Of a stretch of DNA of 64,000 nucleotides, positions 9,811-21,799 are shown piece after piece (position 1 is the stretch's first letter; every line of letters begins with the position of its first letter). This stretch comes from Piper betle (taxonomy: Eukaryota > Streptophyta > Magnoliopsida > Piperales > Piperaceae): positions 1 through 64,000 of the forward strand of contig JAURVB010009722.1 of the NCBI GenBank assembly GCA_033002965.1. Direction: 5' to 3'. A program made the translations under genes and the position numbers. The notes under the pieces were generated by a model. The model was not told where the DNA came from. It searched no databases and saw only the letters and a list, made by a program, of their open reading frames with translations.

Positions 9811-12800
9811 TCAAACAGACCCGCGTCCTCCTGATGGAGATCCATTCTGTAGGATTAAAACAAGCAAAATAAAAATATCAATAAAAGTGTCAAAAAATTT
9901 TAACGTTTCAACAGAGCAGATGACAAAAATATGAATTAAAATCCACCTCTCAAAGATAACATTGAGTCATCTGATAAAATAAGGCTGAGTTTTTGTAATC
10001 AAAAGTAACTACAATGAGGTATATTTCAAGTGCAAAGATAGCAAAAAAAGGTGAGAGATGGCTCATTAAAGTTTTGAACATGGGATTCAAACAAAGATCT
10101 TATTCTCGTGTATTACTTATCATTCTTACAGATGAGAGCAAATCTTTACATGGATATAGTAAATCTAGCTCTTTTGCACTATATTCTGGGCAAATCACAG
10201 CTACATTATGATCTACAAATTATGCTAACAAGTGTCTGACATATCTAAATAGGTGATTCTCATGTATGAGACAAAAGCCTACAGAAGAGTAAAACCTCGG
10301 GATAAGTGACATACAGAAGTCATCTCACATAAAAGCATTAGAGATTTTCAGTCAACATTAAATTTTAGACCCCATGGGTATTAAAATCTGCCCTTAATTT
10401 CAGAAAACCAATTGGACAAAAATTCCTATAACATTCACTCCTAAAAATAAAAATATTACCTCGCGAGGCGACTCTGACCGGGACCTCGACCTGCATGTTC
10501 AATAGTGAGGACAAATTTTAAAATATGCAACCGACACTTACAGCAAGCCAGTTACATTAGAGTGTGGTCTACTACCTAGATATTTTTGCAGGAGATGCAG
10601 ACCTTGGTGAGCGAGATTTAGACAGGGATCTTGATATGGAGCGTGACTTGCTGCCAAGAATTGCATTACAAAAAGATACAGATTTCTAATTGAAATAAAT
10701 AAAAAAGATTCAAGGATGAGAACCTTTGGTTCCGCCTCAGAGATCTACTTCGACTCCTGCTCCTGCTCTTTGATGGACTGCCCTCATAAGCTTTCACCTA
10801 TTCAACAAGGAAAATTTACAGATTTTCAATAAAAAATAACAGGAAAAACAAAAAAGAAGATGAGGAGAATCAGCCCTTCAGTTGAGTGAAACCAATGACA
10901 ATATTCTTTATTCTTCAAATTCCAAGAAATGCAGAAAAAAAAAGAATTGAAGAATTAGTCTTTGACTAATGGATTCTTTTGTTTCGTTGGACAAAGAATG
11001 TTCAAGTAAAAGGCCCAGATAATAATTAAATAATATTTCAACTTGCAACTCAATTCAGTGGACCAAAAAAAGAACAAACTAAGATATCTCTCTTTTAAAT
11101 GTTTAAATGATGTACACCCTGGTTTAGAGCAAATAAATTGATCAGGAAAATACACAAAAGTTCTCTACCTATAGAATGATGTTAATTTGCCAAGGTATTT
11201 AAATCAGTTAAAAGGAACAATAACACAAATCTAGCCATTAAAATAAACAAAACTGATATGAAAGCAAACAGGTGAAGGAAAGCTAGCAGCGGGTACATGG
11301 GCAACGTTTAAGTAAACATGCAGAAAGTTAACAAGTGGGAAATCAGGCAAAGCAGGAAAAAGTGGACCGCACTAAAGAACTTGAGAAACCACTTAAGCGA
11401 TCAGGTCTTAAAACAGAGAAAGAAAAGATTGTGTTATACAGAATGACGACGAGGACACCGTCAAGACTGAGCAGCACCTTGATGTAGGTAGCATGTCTTG
11501 GTCAAAGTCTGGAACAGCAATCACAGGTCTTCCAAGGTCAACCTTGTAGACAGCCATAACGACAGATGGCAGCAGTGGAGGTGAGCAAGAAGACTCCAAG
11601 TCTCCACCGATCTCCAATCCAGCGGCAGAGGTCTAGAGCAATAAGCACCAACCACAATGGTTTGGTAAGAGGATATCGCCAGAATCAGCAAAAGTAAGCA
11701 GCCTCTTGGTGGTTGACAGCAAACAAGGGGCTGTCAAGAAGTTGGTTTTGTGCGGTGTCGGTGACCAGCAATGGCAAGTTGTCAAAGGCAATGCCTTTGG
11801 GATTGTATGCGCAACTCTGATGAAGCAAATTCATGATGACTGGTGGCAGCCGTCCATTCTTGGCAGGCAGCAGCAACCAAAGGACCATGAAAGTGAGAGC
11901 TTTGGAACTGTACGTTGCAGCTGACGCAATAGAAAAGGTAAAGAAGAAAGGAAGAGAAACCTGCCGGTGGTAAGGGACGAGTGGCTCCTCACCGGCACAT
12001 CAAACAAGGGAGGACAAATATTGGTGTCTTGAAGTCCAACTTTGAAGCTTAATAAGAAAACTCATAATCAACCCAAAGGCTTGAAGTCCTATGCTTCCAT
12101 GAATAAGCTTGTGCAAAATGTGGAAGGCTCTAAATATTGTCCCCATCATGAACAGATGAAAGAAGAGAAAAGAAAAATGAAAGAGGAGAAACTAAGAGGC
12201 TAAGGGGAGAAGAGAGGGGTAACTAAAGACTGAGAAAAATGCAAAAAGAAGGAAACAAGTGAGGAGAAACTAAGAGAAACAAGTAAAGAAGATAATAGGA
12301 GCGACAAAGAACAATGTTTGCTAAACTTCATTAATCTCGAAATAATTTGATTCCAAAGTATGGACAACCAATAGACGTGGTAGCAACTCCTACGAGTTGC
12401 ACAAAGGCTTCTCACTACCCCAATAGAATTTGTTGAGAACCCCAATAGAATTTGTTGAGAATAATCTATTTTAAAATTACATTAGATCAATATTTTTTTT
12501 ATTTTGCATGAAAACAGGAAAAGATTCTAAATCCCAGAGCTTCTTAAACTTTACTTAAATGCAGGAACAGAAATCCAGAAGAAGAGACCCACAATGTAGT
12601 TCTTTGCGGGCCCCGACAATTTATCTTTTTATGCTATAAGGAATTGGCAAAAAGAAAGAGGGGATGAGATAAGGTTGCAAGTAGGAGAATTGAACTTCAC
12701 ATACTACAGAGATGATCCACAGATTAAACGAAAACAAAGACAGAATAATGAGAAGCAAGTACAGAAACTCCATTAATCAACTTGATTATCTCAAAAATCT

Positions 12801-15800
12801 AAATTACAATACTAGATAAAGCAATAACAGAAAACCTAAAGAAATTATACCACACTAAAAACCAACGAAAAAAACAAATAGTGCACAACACGTGAAACTA
12901 AGTATTCTACAACAAACCTATAATGTGGAAGAAAAACATATAGAAAATATTTCTAATAACCCTTGCAGCAAACAAAAAAAAGAAGGCTACATGTACACTT
13001 AAATATGCTTAATTCAAATTCACCCAATGGCGATTGACATGCTAGACTAGTTTTACATAAGCACCGTATGAAATCATTTCAGGGTCTTAGTTCCTAGTGC
13101 TGTTGCAAAACCAATTAGTTAAAAGAGTGAGACAGGTCACAAATGAGAGGCACATTTAGCCTTTTCCAACAGTGAATAACAGCAAAAAAAAAAAATTTGA
13201 TCTCAGTATCATCCATGCATACTTATAAGATTACTTCAACAAAAATAACAAATTTCATGATAAAGATGTGAACATGTCAACTGTAAATGTTCCATCTCTT
13301 ACTGAAACAAATTATTTTTGCTAATCTTAGAAGCCAAATGAAACAATATGAGTTATAAAGGAGATACCAGTGACAAGTATGAATATTTAAAAAATTCACT
13401 CACCCTAATATAAGATCTTGCAAATGGATTTTTAAACTCAGTATCATCGAGCTTCCGGATCTGGATAAGTAGACATAAGGATTATAAAAACCAAATTAAA
13501 TATGCCAACTAGCAGCAGAGGAAAAGCTACATACTGCATATTTCATGTCTTCATGATTGGTATAGTCCACAATACCCATTGTCCCTGAAACCACATAAAA
13601 CATTTCATGTACAACAAGGGTACTTCAAAGACAGTATGAAATTGCAATAACAACAATATGTGGCCTAAATTTGAAAAAGATTTCCAAACTAAACGAAACT
13701 CTTTCAAGCTCAAAAAGATTGTATTCATCCAACAATTGTAATGATGGAAAAGGTATCGACTTCTATAACCATCATTCAATAGCCATTACATCCAAGAGTC
13801 ATAATCCATGAGAATGAATATATATCCAGGTTTATACTATTCAATCACGAAAGCATATACACAACAGAGAATAGGAACCACATCTTTAAAAATGAGAAAT
13901 TTACAAGCGGGGAAAAAAGAAAAATCAATCTCATAATATTCGTCCACAAAAGACAATTTTCCATCAGTGACAAAAACACCAGTTGACATAACATCAGATG
14001 GTCATAGAATATTAGATTCCACTAAGATAAAACTCGGAATGGTCATAGCTATCATCAGATGGTTATAGCAATCATCACATGATCACTTCCATATCTGAAT
14101 TGATGAACTCCTTGACCAAAATAATTGAAAATAATATAAGATAATATCACCATAATCAAATTTATAGGATGGACTTCAGGAGAAGCAGAAATCATTCTCC
14201 ATTGCAAACTCAGTAACCAATAAAACTAGTTCGCTTCTACAAATAAGACATAAAATTGCTCTCTACCTTAATTTTTGTTATAAAAGGTAACAGAAACATA
14301 CCATCACCATCGCGGAATACTTGAGCAAAACAAACATCTCCAGCTTTCCTCATGTGATCCTAAAGCATAACAATGGTTTTAGAGCTAAGAAAAGCACAAC
14401 TTTATTTTACGTATTTTACTTTGCAATAATTTTGTACCTTAAGATCTTGCCATGAAGCAGAAGATGGCAAACCCCTGATAACAACTAAACAAAACAAGGC
14501 AAAACGGATAAAAAAACTGGTTATTCAAGAAATGGCTGAAAATAGTTAATTGTAGCAGTGATAGAGAGGAAATGCAATTCACCAGAGAATTAGAGTCATA
14601 GACCTCTATGGAAAATAAGTATACAGTAAAATGAATGTATGACAAATTGGCAAGAGATCAGAAGAGTATCTAGGTTGAGTACCGCACATCAATATATATA
14701 TATATGCCTCAAGTAACTAATTCATAATAAGCAATTTTACCTCGATACTCTGATCGTCGTGAAACCCCATATCTCCCACTTCCACCGCCGCCTCCACCTC
14801 CACCTCCATACCCACTGCGGCGATCAGATGACGAAGAATGCCCTCTGCCACCATGGGCAAGCTCTACCTACAGGTAGGATTAAGTATAAAAACACAGAAA
14901 TGCACGTCGATGATCAAATTTTGAGAATTTGTAATACCCTCAAACGGCAGCTGTCAAAGTTGTAGCCATCTCGACCTCTGATTGCATCTTCAGCATCACG
15001 TACATCTTCAAACTGGAAGGATTAAACAAAATCAAAAACAAATTAGAAAAATTATTATCAACCTGAGGTTAAAAAAACTGAGAGCAAAGTACCTCAATAA
15101 AACAGTATCCAGGAGGACGAGGAGGAATCTTTAGCTCTATATCGACTATTCGGCCATACTACAATCACAAAAGAAAATGGGAAACAATTCATAAAATTTT
15201 ATATTTGAGAAATTAAAGAAAATATAAGGAGCTGGTGGGTTTCACTCAAAAGGAAGAACAGTCACTCCTAAAGAAGTAATATCCTATAAAATACAGGTTC
15301 TACAAAAGATGTCAGCTATCTAAGCAGCTAATAGCCCATGTGTAAACCCACATGAAGCACCAATATCATCAGTTACCCCAATAAGAACAAAAAACCATCA
15401 GTCCTGAAATTGAGATAGAGGGGGAGTAACAGCCCCACAAGTGATAACTGATAACAATGGTGGCCATCAGTCAAAGAAATAACATATTATATATGTAAAT
15501 AAATCAAATCCTATTTCCATTCGATCCGAAAAAAATAAATAGGATTTTTAGAGATAAGGAGTGAAATATGGATAAAACCAAGCGAACCCTTCGCAAATCC
15601 AATCAATCTTTTCAGGCAATTGCCACCACCAATTGGATCAGGGGATCGAATTGATTATAGAAACATGAGTTTAATTAGTAGATTTATTAGTGAACAGGGA
15701 AAATTAATACCTTCAACACTAAATGACTATTGCATCAAGATTTTCACAAAATGCCATCTTTCAGCATTCCCCTGACCCTTCCCCCAGGAAAAATGTCTTC

Positions 15801-15962
15801 AACCCCTACGTGCTTAGGTTGAAAAATGAAAAACTACGTAGAAACAATTCAGAGAATAAATAAGCATATATATACCTTATAGAACAGATCTTCGATCTCC
15901 CATTCACGAGTATCAGGAGGTAAGTTGCCAACATATATAGTTCTTGACATCCTACCACTCAT
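9811..15962 (-). CDS. SR splicing factor, SF2/ASF (SR30/SR34) subfamily, 12 coding exons
   Basis: This gene encodes a nuclear serine/arginine-rich protein that binds exonic enhancers and helps recruit U1 snRNP and U2AF. Exons: 15876-15962, 15093-15158, 14938-15012, 14741-14867, 14438-14484, 14302-14359, 13535-13584, 13404-13460, 10724-10797, 10576-10650, 10460-10490, 9811-9846. All junctions are GT-AG with matching phases and sum to 783 nt (260 aa). RRM1 is at about residues 7-80, with RNP2 TIYVGNLP and RNP1 [10 protein letters not shown] Gly-rich hinge follows at about 95-110. The pseudo-RRM is at about 119-190 with the diagnostic SWQDLKDHMR. The RS tail has [10 protein letters not shown] and later SR repeats and ends GGRGSV. 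Start is the first ATG of MSGRMSRT; the Met five codons on is an alternative. The tail is short compared with Arabidopsis SR30/SR34. Confidence 0.93.
10798..13403 (-). other. Intron 8 of the SR gene (2.6 kb), containing foreign-looking sequence
   Basis: This intron separates the end of the pseudo-RRM (exon 8) from the RS-domain exons. It is many times longer than the other introns. The part at about 11400-12460 has a different composition and short open frames, which suggests an inserted element. A 22-bp direct repeat starting CCCCAATAGAATTTG is at 12419-12461. No transposase or other protein domain was recognised. Confidence 0.6.
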
Positions 15963-16739
15963 TTTTTCTATTAAAAACTTGTACCTAACAGTTCACTGCA
16001 CAGAGAAGAAAACCACAACTATCAAGATTGAGATGAAAGAAAAAACAATTGAATGTGAGGGACATGATATGTTTTTTTCGGCTGTTCACAAAAAGCAAAC
16101 CAAAACAAAACCATGAAGCAAGCCACGAGAGCAACCCTGCAGTGAGTTGAGCTCCAAAAGTTCCACTTGCTACTATGCTCCAAAAGAATCCATAGCTATA
16201 TAAAGTTTGAAATACTAATTTGACCAATCCTCTCGTTGAGATAGAGATATTTTGTCCAGAGCAAAAGCAATAAATAATCTTGTTTTCCCAAATACACAGA
16301 AGACTCCATAAACGATATCTCCCTCTCCCTCCCTACCACCCTACGTACAAGTGCCAAGCTCCTACTTGTGCCTGCGGCTTTCATCTATCATAAACAAAGT
16401 TCGAAGTTACCGAAAGCAATAATCACAGAAACATATTGTTTTTTTACCTTTTACTATCTGAAATTCACTACTACTTGCAGACAAGGCACCTAGAAACAAA
16501 TGCCAAAAAATCAAGAACCTCAGATCCATGCAACTCTGTAATTCATTACGCAAGATACCATCAACAAAAAAACAACACAAAAAAAATGCTAGAGACGCAG
16601 ATTTACACTGCACAAACACACAGCTATATGCAGTCAGCAATCAATTTGTACTTTTCAAATCTGTGTTTGTTCCCTAGTTGTGAAAAGAAGGGGGCTTCAA
16701 TGAGCAAAACAAATTCTTGATCGAACAAACAAGATAACA

Positions 16740-16895
16740 TTCCGAGGATTCATTACCGAAACTCGATTTAGCTTGGGATGATCTTCGCCGGTGGCAATCG
16801 GGGGCTAGGGTTGGTTCGAGCGGCAACGGCAACGCAGAGGGCGATGACTCGTAGCCTTCTAGGGTTTTGATGAAGAGGAAATGGCGGGTTACAGA
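16740..16895 (-). promoter_or_regulatory. 5' UTR exon and proximal promoter of the SR gene with telo-box motifs
   Basis: On the minus strand this stretch contains AAACCCTAG (plus-strand CTAGGGTTT at about 16859-16867) and a second AACCCTAG near 16805. These are telo-box-like elements common in promoters and leaders of plant housekeeping and RNA-processing genes. A donor-like TTTCG/GTAATG near 16752 would end a noncoding first exon, with an intron running to an acceptor just upstream of the ATG at 15962. A leader intron is typical of plant SR genes. The transcription start is not determined. Confidence 0.45.
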
Positions 16896-17232
16896 TTTTG
16901 CGGGTAACAGGGTAAGGTCCGAATGCCAATGATCTGGTTGGGTAAACAATAACCGATGATGTTTAATACTAATTAATTAAGCCTAATATTAATTATTTTT
17001 AATACATACAATAAAAATCTCAATCTACCATCACGTAACTACAAAAAAATACTCAAATCATTAATTTCAATACTAATAAACATCATTAACTTAAAATAAG
17101 TAGGTTGGCATCTGATCTGCTCGCTATTTGTGGCCGATATTTATTATAATTCCTAATTACCCAAGACCGAAGTGAACCATATGTAAAATAAGTTGAGCTC
17201 ACTTAAATTTTCCTTTTTGTCTTTGTTTTGAT

Positions 17233-17755
17233 TAGAGGTGTAAACGAGTAGAGCCAAGTTGAGCAGGGTTATTTTTGAATTCGACGTGATTTTTAATGAG
17301 TATGTTTGAGCTTGTTTGAAAGTTTGACGAGTTTTGATATATTATGGGTTGAGCAGAGCTCGTTTAAAATTCATGATATTTAGGCTTAGCTTATGTTTGA
17401 CACGCTGTGTTTTCGAGTCAAGTTCGAGCTGACTGAATGTTTGTGTTTGACTCATATTCGACTTATATATATAATCAAAAATTTATTTCCAACACTCTAT
17501 AAGTTTAATATGACGTCATTAATATTAATGAGTAGAGTCGAACCGAACATTTTTTCGAGTTTGAACATATTGAGCTCGAGTTTCGAGCCAAACCGAGCTG
17601 AACACTCCTTGGCTCAAGCTCTGTTTATTGTTCAACGAGCTATTTATTTCGATATGAGTATTTTTTCGAGTATAAAATTAACGAATACGAAATTCAAGTA
17701 AAATTGAGCCAAATGTAAAATATTTGCGAGCAGGTTTGTCTTGTTTACATCACTA
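17233..17755. mobile_element. hAT-type MITE (523 bp)
   Basis: The left end reads TAGAGGTGTAAACGAG. The right end, reverse complemented, reads TAGTGATGTAAACAAG, giving an imperfect terminal inverted repeat of about 16 bp. The subterminal regions are full of GAGCTCG/CGAGC words, as in plant hAT elements. The 8-bp flanks GTTTTGAT (17225-17232) and ATTTTAAT (17756-17763) match at 6 of 8 positions, consistent with a decayed 8-bp target-site duplication. No transposase is present. Confidence 0.65.
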
Positions 17756-17763
17756 ATTTTAAT

Positions 17764-19740
17764 CTATCCGATACCTTAAAAATCTGTGGGGGCATGAATC
17801 TTAAACCACAATTTATGCAATTATAAATAATAAATTTTTTTATAACTAAATGCATTTTTTACGCCAATTCTTTTCGTTTATTCAAACTTGAATTAAGTGA
17901 AATTACACAAACTCAAAATTGATCTAGATTAATTAAGGGCAATTGTATATATATAAGATTCAAGTTACATGACTGTTCTCCATCCACATTTTCCATCCAT
18001 GTTATTACGAAATAATTATAGATATTAGTTATGATCAAAAGAATTTGACTTATGAAATTACATAAAGACGTGGGGTGACAACGTGGGTAAAAAATTAAGT
18101 ATGGCATTTATATATATATAATTGTTGTCTTTTAAGAGAGGATAACTGACGCACACCCACTCGTTGCACACCTTTAACCTTCTGACTGTTCTAAGAGAAA
18201 TAAACCTTCGTCTTTACCCAACTCTTGTATTTTACCAACACACTAAGCGAGGCTGGACAACGTTGATCAGATTATGAAATCCCCCAATAAGGTTATTCCA
18301 AACACTTCAAGAAACTTTCGCGACTTGATAACCTTTTTCTTTTAAGGGAGAAGGTCGAATCCACATACAGATAAAACAAAGTGCAAGGTAAAACGAACAA
18401 GGAATACCATGAAAAAGTGATGGAAACATGAAGGTAACCGATCTCGACACCAACAATGATCATCCAAATCTCTCGCTGTAGGTTTTCTGTCTCCACTTGT
18501 TCGTGCCGGTAGCATTGTTGTCATCTATAGGGATTTTGGACAAAGGATAATTTGAGACGTTGAAGGAGAGTCGGCCATTCCTGTGCAGGATTGGGTGCAG
18601 CTAGAAGGTAAATATGGACTAAGATCACAACTGAACAAATCGATCTCATGAGCCCACTAACCTGTCGAGCAATTGCCTTTTTACGTTCTCTACAAAAATG
18701 TCCTTAGGAGAATGGTTAAACCTGTTATTTTAGGTCCACAATCAATTGATAAAAAAACTCCCAGAGAGGGTATGAAGGGTCGACATAATGATTCCTTGGC
18801 AACGTTATAAATCGCAATGATCAATAATAATCACATCCAAATTTAGATTTTGACTTTCTCGGTTATTATTGCCATAACTTGGTCATTCTCTACATCATTG
18901 ACGTCCAACTAGTGAAAAACTTCAAGATAAAAGGCTTAATGGGATTCTTTCAAAAAATATAAAAAAGCATAGTGGGATTCACACCATTTACTAGTCAAGT
19001 ACTTGAACTGAGAAGCAACTTAATACAGTTTCATAACTTCCCAGTCCTCGCATTGTCTGCAATGCCCAGCATTGGTTTGTACATACCAACATCAAACTCG
19101 GGTTCCACGCTTTACACCTATGCAAAGCCCTCCTGATCCATTAATATTCACTTTTTTTGTAGCAATACAAAAAAGGGGAAAAAAGATATGCGGGAGACAT
19201 AAATACGTTACTTAGGATACTTGCGAGAGGATTTGTCAATCAATTAGATATGAACTACTAACTATATAAAGAATAACTTGTCAAATTATGCAAGACATGC
19301 TATCAGATTCCTCACCATTCGACCTTGATGAACCAACAGTTATTATTCCCCTAAGAAAGCGACCAACAAACAATACCCATCTGTTCACATTGGCCTTTCC
19401 TTCAATGTTCTTTCCAGTCTTTTCATTTTTTCTTCACTCAAGTCAATTACAATGACCTTTATATATTATATATTGATTTATTGATTTCTTCAATAGAACA
19501 ATTCATGAACCGTCCTTTTTACCCCAACAACCAAATCAAAGCTCTGGACAGAACGTGAATCACAGTGCCCCACAGAAAACTGCACCATGCTCTTCTTCAC
19601 CGCTTAGCAGGAAGCTGTGTACCCGTCAATCAATCTGGCCAGTGAGCCCCATCATATTTCTTTGCCTTTTGAGTTTTCTCCTTTGAGACTTTGACCCTTC
19701 TTCTTTGATCCCTTCTTCCTTGTTTCCTTCTTGTCATCAT
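17764..19740. other. Gene-free interval upstream of the PADRE gene
   Basis: This is AT-rich sequence with scattered short open frames that have no recognisable domains. I see no transposon ends. The distal promoter of the PADRE gene probably lies in its right part. Confidence 0.4.
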
Positions 19741-19953
19741 TTGGGTATTGCTAGTATTCTATACTCTACCCATATATATTCACAGCTTTTCATGCTAAGT
19801 ACTCCTTCATCTCCACCGACCGGTAGGCCCCAGACCCCAATCCCCGGCCTTTTTAGGTAGCAGCAAGATCAATCTGTCGGCCAAGCATCACACTATTACT
19901 CCCATCTTCTCCAGAGATAGCTGGCTAGAAGAAGAAGCTATCGGTCCAATAGA
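19741..19953 (+). promoter_or_regulatory. Core promoter and 5' UTR of the PADRE gene
   Basis: A TATA-type motif (CATATATATT, 19771-19780) lies about 180 bases before the ATG. That would put transcription start near 19800-19810 and a leader of about 145-150 nt. A pyrimidine-rich TTTC/CTTC tract lies just upstream (19680-19740). The start site is inferred from spacing only. Confidence 0.4.
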
Positions 19954-20484
19954 ATGGGGAACTGCGTATTCAGAGGCTTTGCGCAGTCGGCCGACGTGAT
20001 AAAGGTGGTGACGGCCAACGGCGGCGTGATGGAGCTCCACCCACCCATCACAGCCGAGTGCATCACCAACTCCTTCCCCGGCCACGGCATCTTCCACTCC
20101 CGCGACTTCCTCTCCCCTCACCCGCTAATGCACTCCGACGAGCTCCTCGTCGGCAAGCTCTACTACCTCCTCCCCTTGACCACCAGCCGGCCTAGGAGGG
20201 CGGCCTCGGACCCGTCGGCGCCGTACCGCATGTCGTTCGACAGCAACGGCCGCGCGTGGAGGAGGGCGGCGGAGCCTGCCGACGGCGGCGCCGTGTGGAA
20301 GGTGAAGCTGGTGATAAGCCCGAAGCAGCTGACGGAGATATTGTCGACGGAGACGAGGACGGAGGCGCTGATCGAGAGCGTGAGGACGGTGGCCAAGTGC
20401 GGCAGCGGGGTCGCGTCGGCTGCCAACTCCGACCAGTGGAGTGTGGCCAGCAGTTGGCGAGGGGGAGAGAAGGTGGCCTCATGA
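19954..20484 (+). CDS. PADRE (DUF4228) domain protein, 176 aa
   Basis: PADRE proteins are plant-specific small proteins; many family members respond to pathogens or abiotic stress, and the biochemical activity is not known. The family is recognised from the N-terminal block (VIKVVTANGGVMELHPPIT), the middle block ending DELLVGKLYYLLPL (about residues 60-75), and the C-terminal block with KVKLVISPKQLTEILSTETR and LIESVRTVAKCGSG. The protein starts Met-Gly-Asn-Cys, a good N-myristoylation/palmitoylation context that predicts membrane attachment. The gene is one uninterrupted frame, usual for the family, and clearly GC-rich against its AT-rich flanks. The ATG is the first in the transcript region. 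Antisense open frames here are shadows. Confidence 0.9.
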   Translation: MGNCVFRGFAQSADVIKVVTANGGVMELHPPITAECITNSFPGHGIFHSRDFLSPHPLMHSDELLVGKLYYLLPLTTSRPRRAASDPSAPYRMSFDSNGRAWRRAAEPADGGAVWKVKLVISPKQLTEILSTETRTEALIESVRTVAKCGSGVASAANSDQWSVASSWRGGEKVAS

Positions 20485-20826
20485 TTGATTATATTAATTG
20501 AAAAATATTTAATATCTGATTTTTATTTTATTGGTTTCTCTAAGATTGCTATAATTTGGTCTTTATGTACGCTTGTGTATGTGTAACAACTTCTAACAAT
20601 CTTCTAATGTATCTAAAATAGTTGTGGTTGATCTAATGCACTGGCTTGTTATTATATTGCTATTATGTACTACTGCTAATACCAGACCAATTAAGTGACG
20701 ATTTTGATTTTGCATGATTTGTAAGGGAAATTAAGTAGCTCTTCTTCGTTTAAATTTATGGTACTGATTTCTTATTTAATGTTGTATTTCTCATCTTTTA
20801 TTTTTTTATGCTGCTTATTTTTGTAA
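20485..20826 (+). other. 3' flank of the PADRE gene
   Basis: AT-rich sequence follows directly on the TGA stop, with several AATAAA-like words available for polyadenylation. It carries no coding signal. Confidence 0.4.
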
Positions 20827-21070
20827 TGTCTGTTTGGTTATTTTAAAATTGCATAAAAGATAAAATTTAAAGATTAAAAATTTTCTTCTTGTTAGATGCT
20901 TTAGAAATTTGTCAATTTTTTTTAATTTAAAAATAACGAGGTTGCGTGCACTTGCAAATAAGAAAAATATTTTATTTTTATCTTATTTTCTTGTTATCCA
21001 AATATAAAAGAAATTATTTTAAATTTATATATCATTTTTAGTATTTTATGCTAACCAAATAAACCCTTAT
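20827..21070. mobile_element. MITE-like element, family shared with 28811-29169
   Basis: The left end reads TGTCTGTTTGGTTATTTT and the right end reads AACCAAATAAACCCTTA. These are the inverted TGTTTGG...CCAAA-CCCTTA termini of a common plant hAT-type MITE group. An internal segment around 20965-21005 (TTATCTTATTTTCTTG then TATCCAAATA) is nearly identical to 29040-29070 in the second copy. Target-site duplications are not evident. Confidence 0.5.
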
Positions 21071-21799
21071 TTAGATTATAAATGACCATTTTCTCTAATT
21101 TAGCTTTTCATCCATTCATAATTTTATAAGCTAATCGTGTGAATTTATCTGAGGATTGGTTGCACGGTTTAAATAATTTTACATGATGACACGAAGAAGA
21201 TGTTTTTGGCACGGAGAGCAACCAAAATTTGACAGCGATATTGCTGAGACTTAAAAAACACCTCTTTAAAAAAACACATAAAAGAACCCCTATGGGAATA
21301 TTTGTCATCTAATACATGTTACATGATGTTATTTTTTTGGGAAAAAACTTTTGCAATTAAATGTTTGTGAAAGTGATGTTCCGCATGAATAGTTAACATT
21401 TGAAACTAATTTTTATTTTTATTTCCTTTTTTATTCTATTGTTTTTATACTAAATTACATATATTTAGTTTAATTAATTCCTAAACATTTATACAAAATT
21501 TTCTTAATTTCGTGTTTTTCTAAACTCATTTGTCACTCGACCATTGTCGGCATGCCTACTCAAAGCTATCCGGATATATATATTTTTAATTATAAGCAAA
21601 AAACTACATAAAATAGTGAACATGCGTGAACATGAACATAGCTAACTACGTCCAAACCCGTTTAAGCAATCTTCACTAAAAAACATCATCAACCCAGTTC
21701 CTATTTCATGGGAAGAAAAGATAGGGATAAAGAGGGAAAGGTATCATTTGATGTCTTTGATTGTTTGACGTAAAAACCCATCCTATCTATCTTACCTTT
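21071..21799. other. Gene-free AT-rich interval
   Basis: No coding frame, transposon end or repeat structure is recognised here. Confidence 0.4.

Noticed and set aside
16674..16949. 91-codon minus-strand frame upstream of the SR gene
   Set aside because: It crosses the presumed transcription start and leader donor site of the SR gene and has no domain; at most part of it could be a leader uORF.
20163..20501. Antisense and alternate-frame open frames over the PADRE gene
   Set aside because: They are shadows of a GC-rich coding sequence; only the plus frame at 19954-20484 has family motifs.
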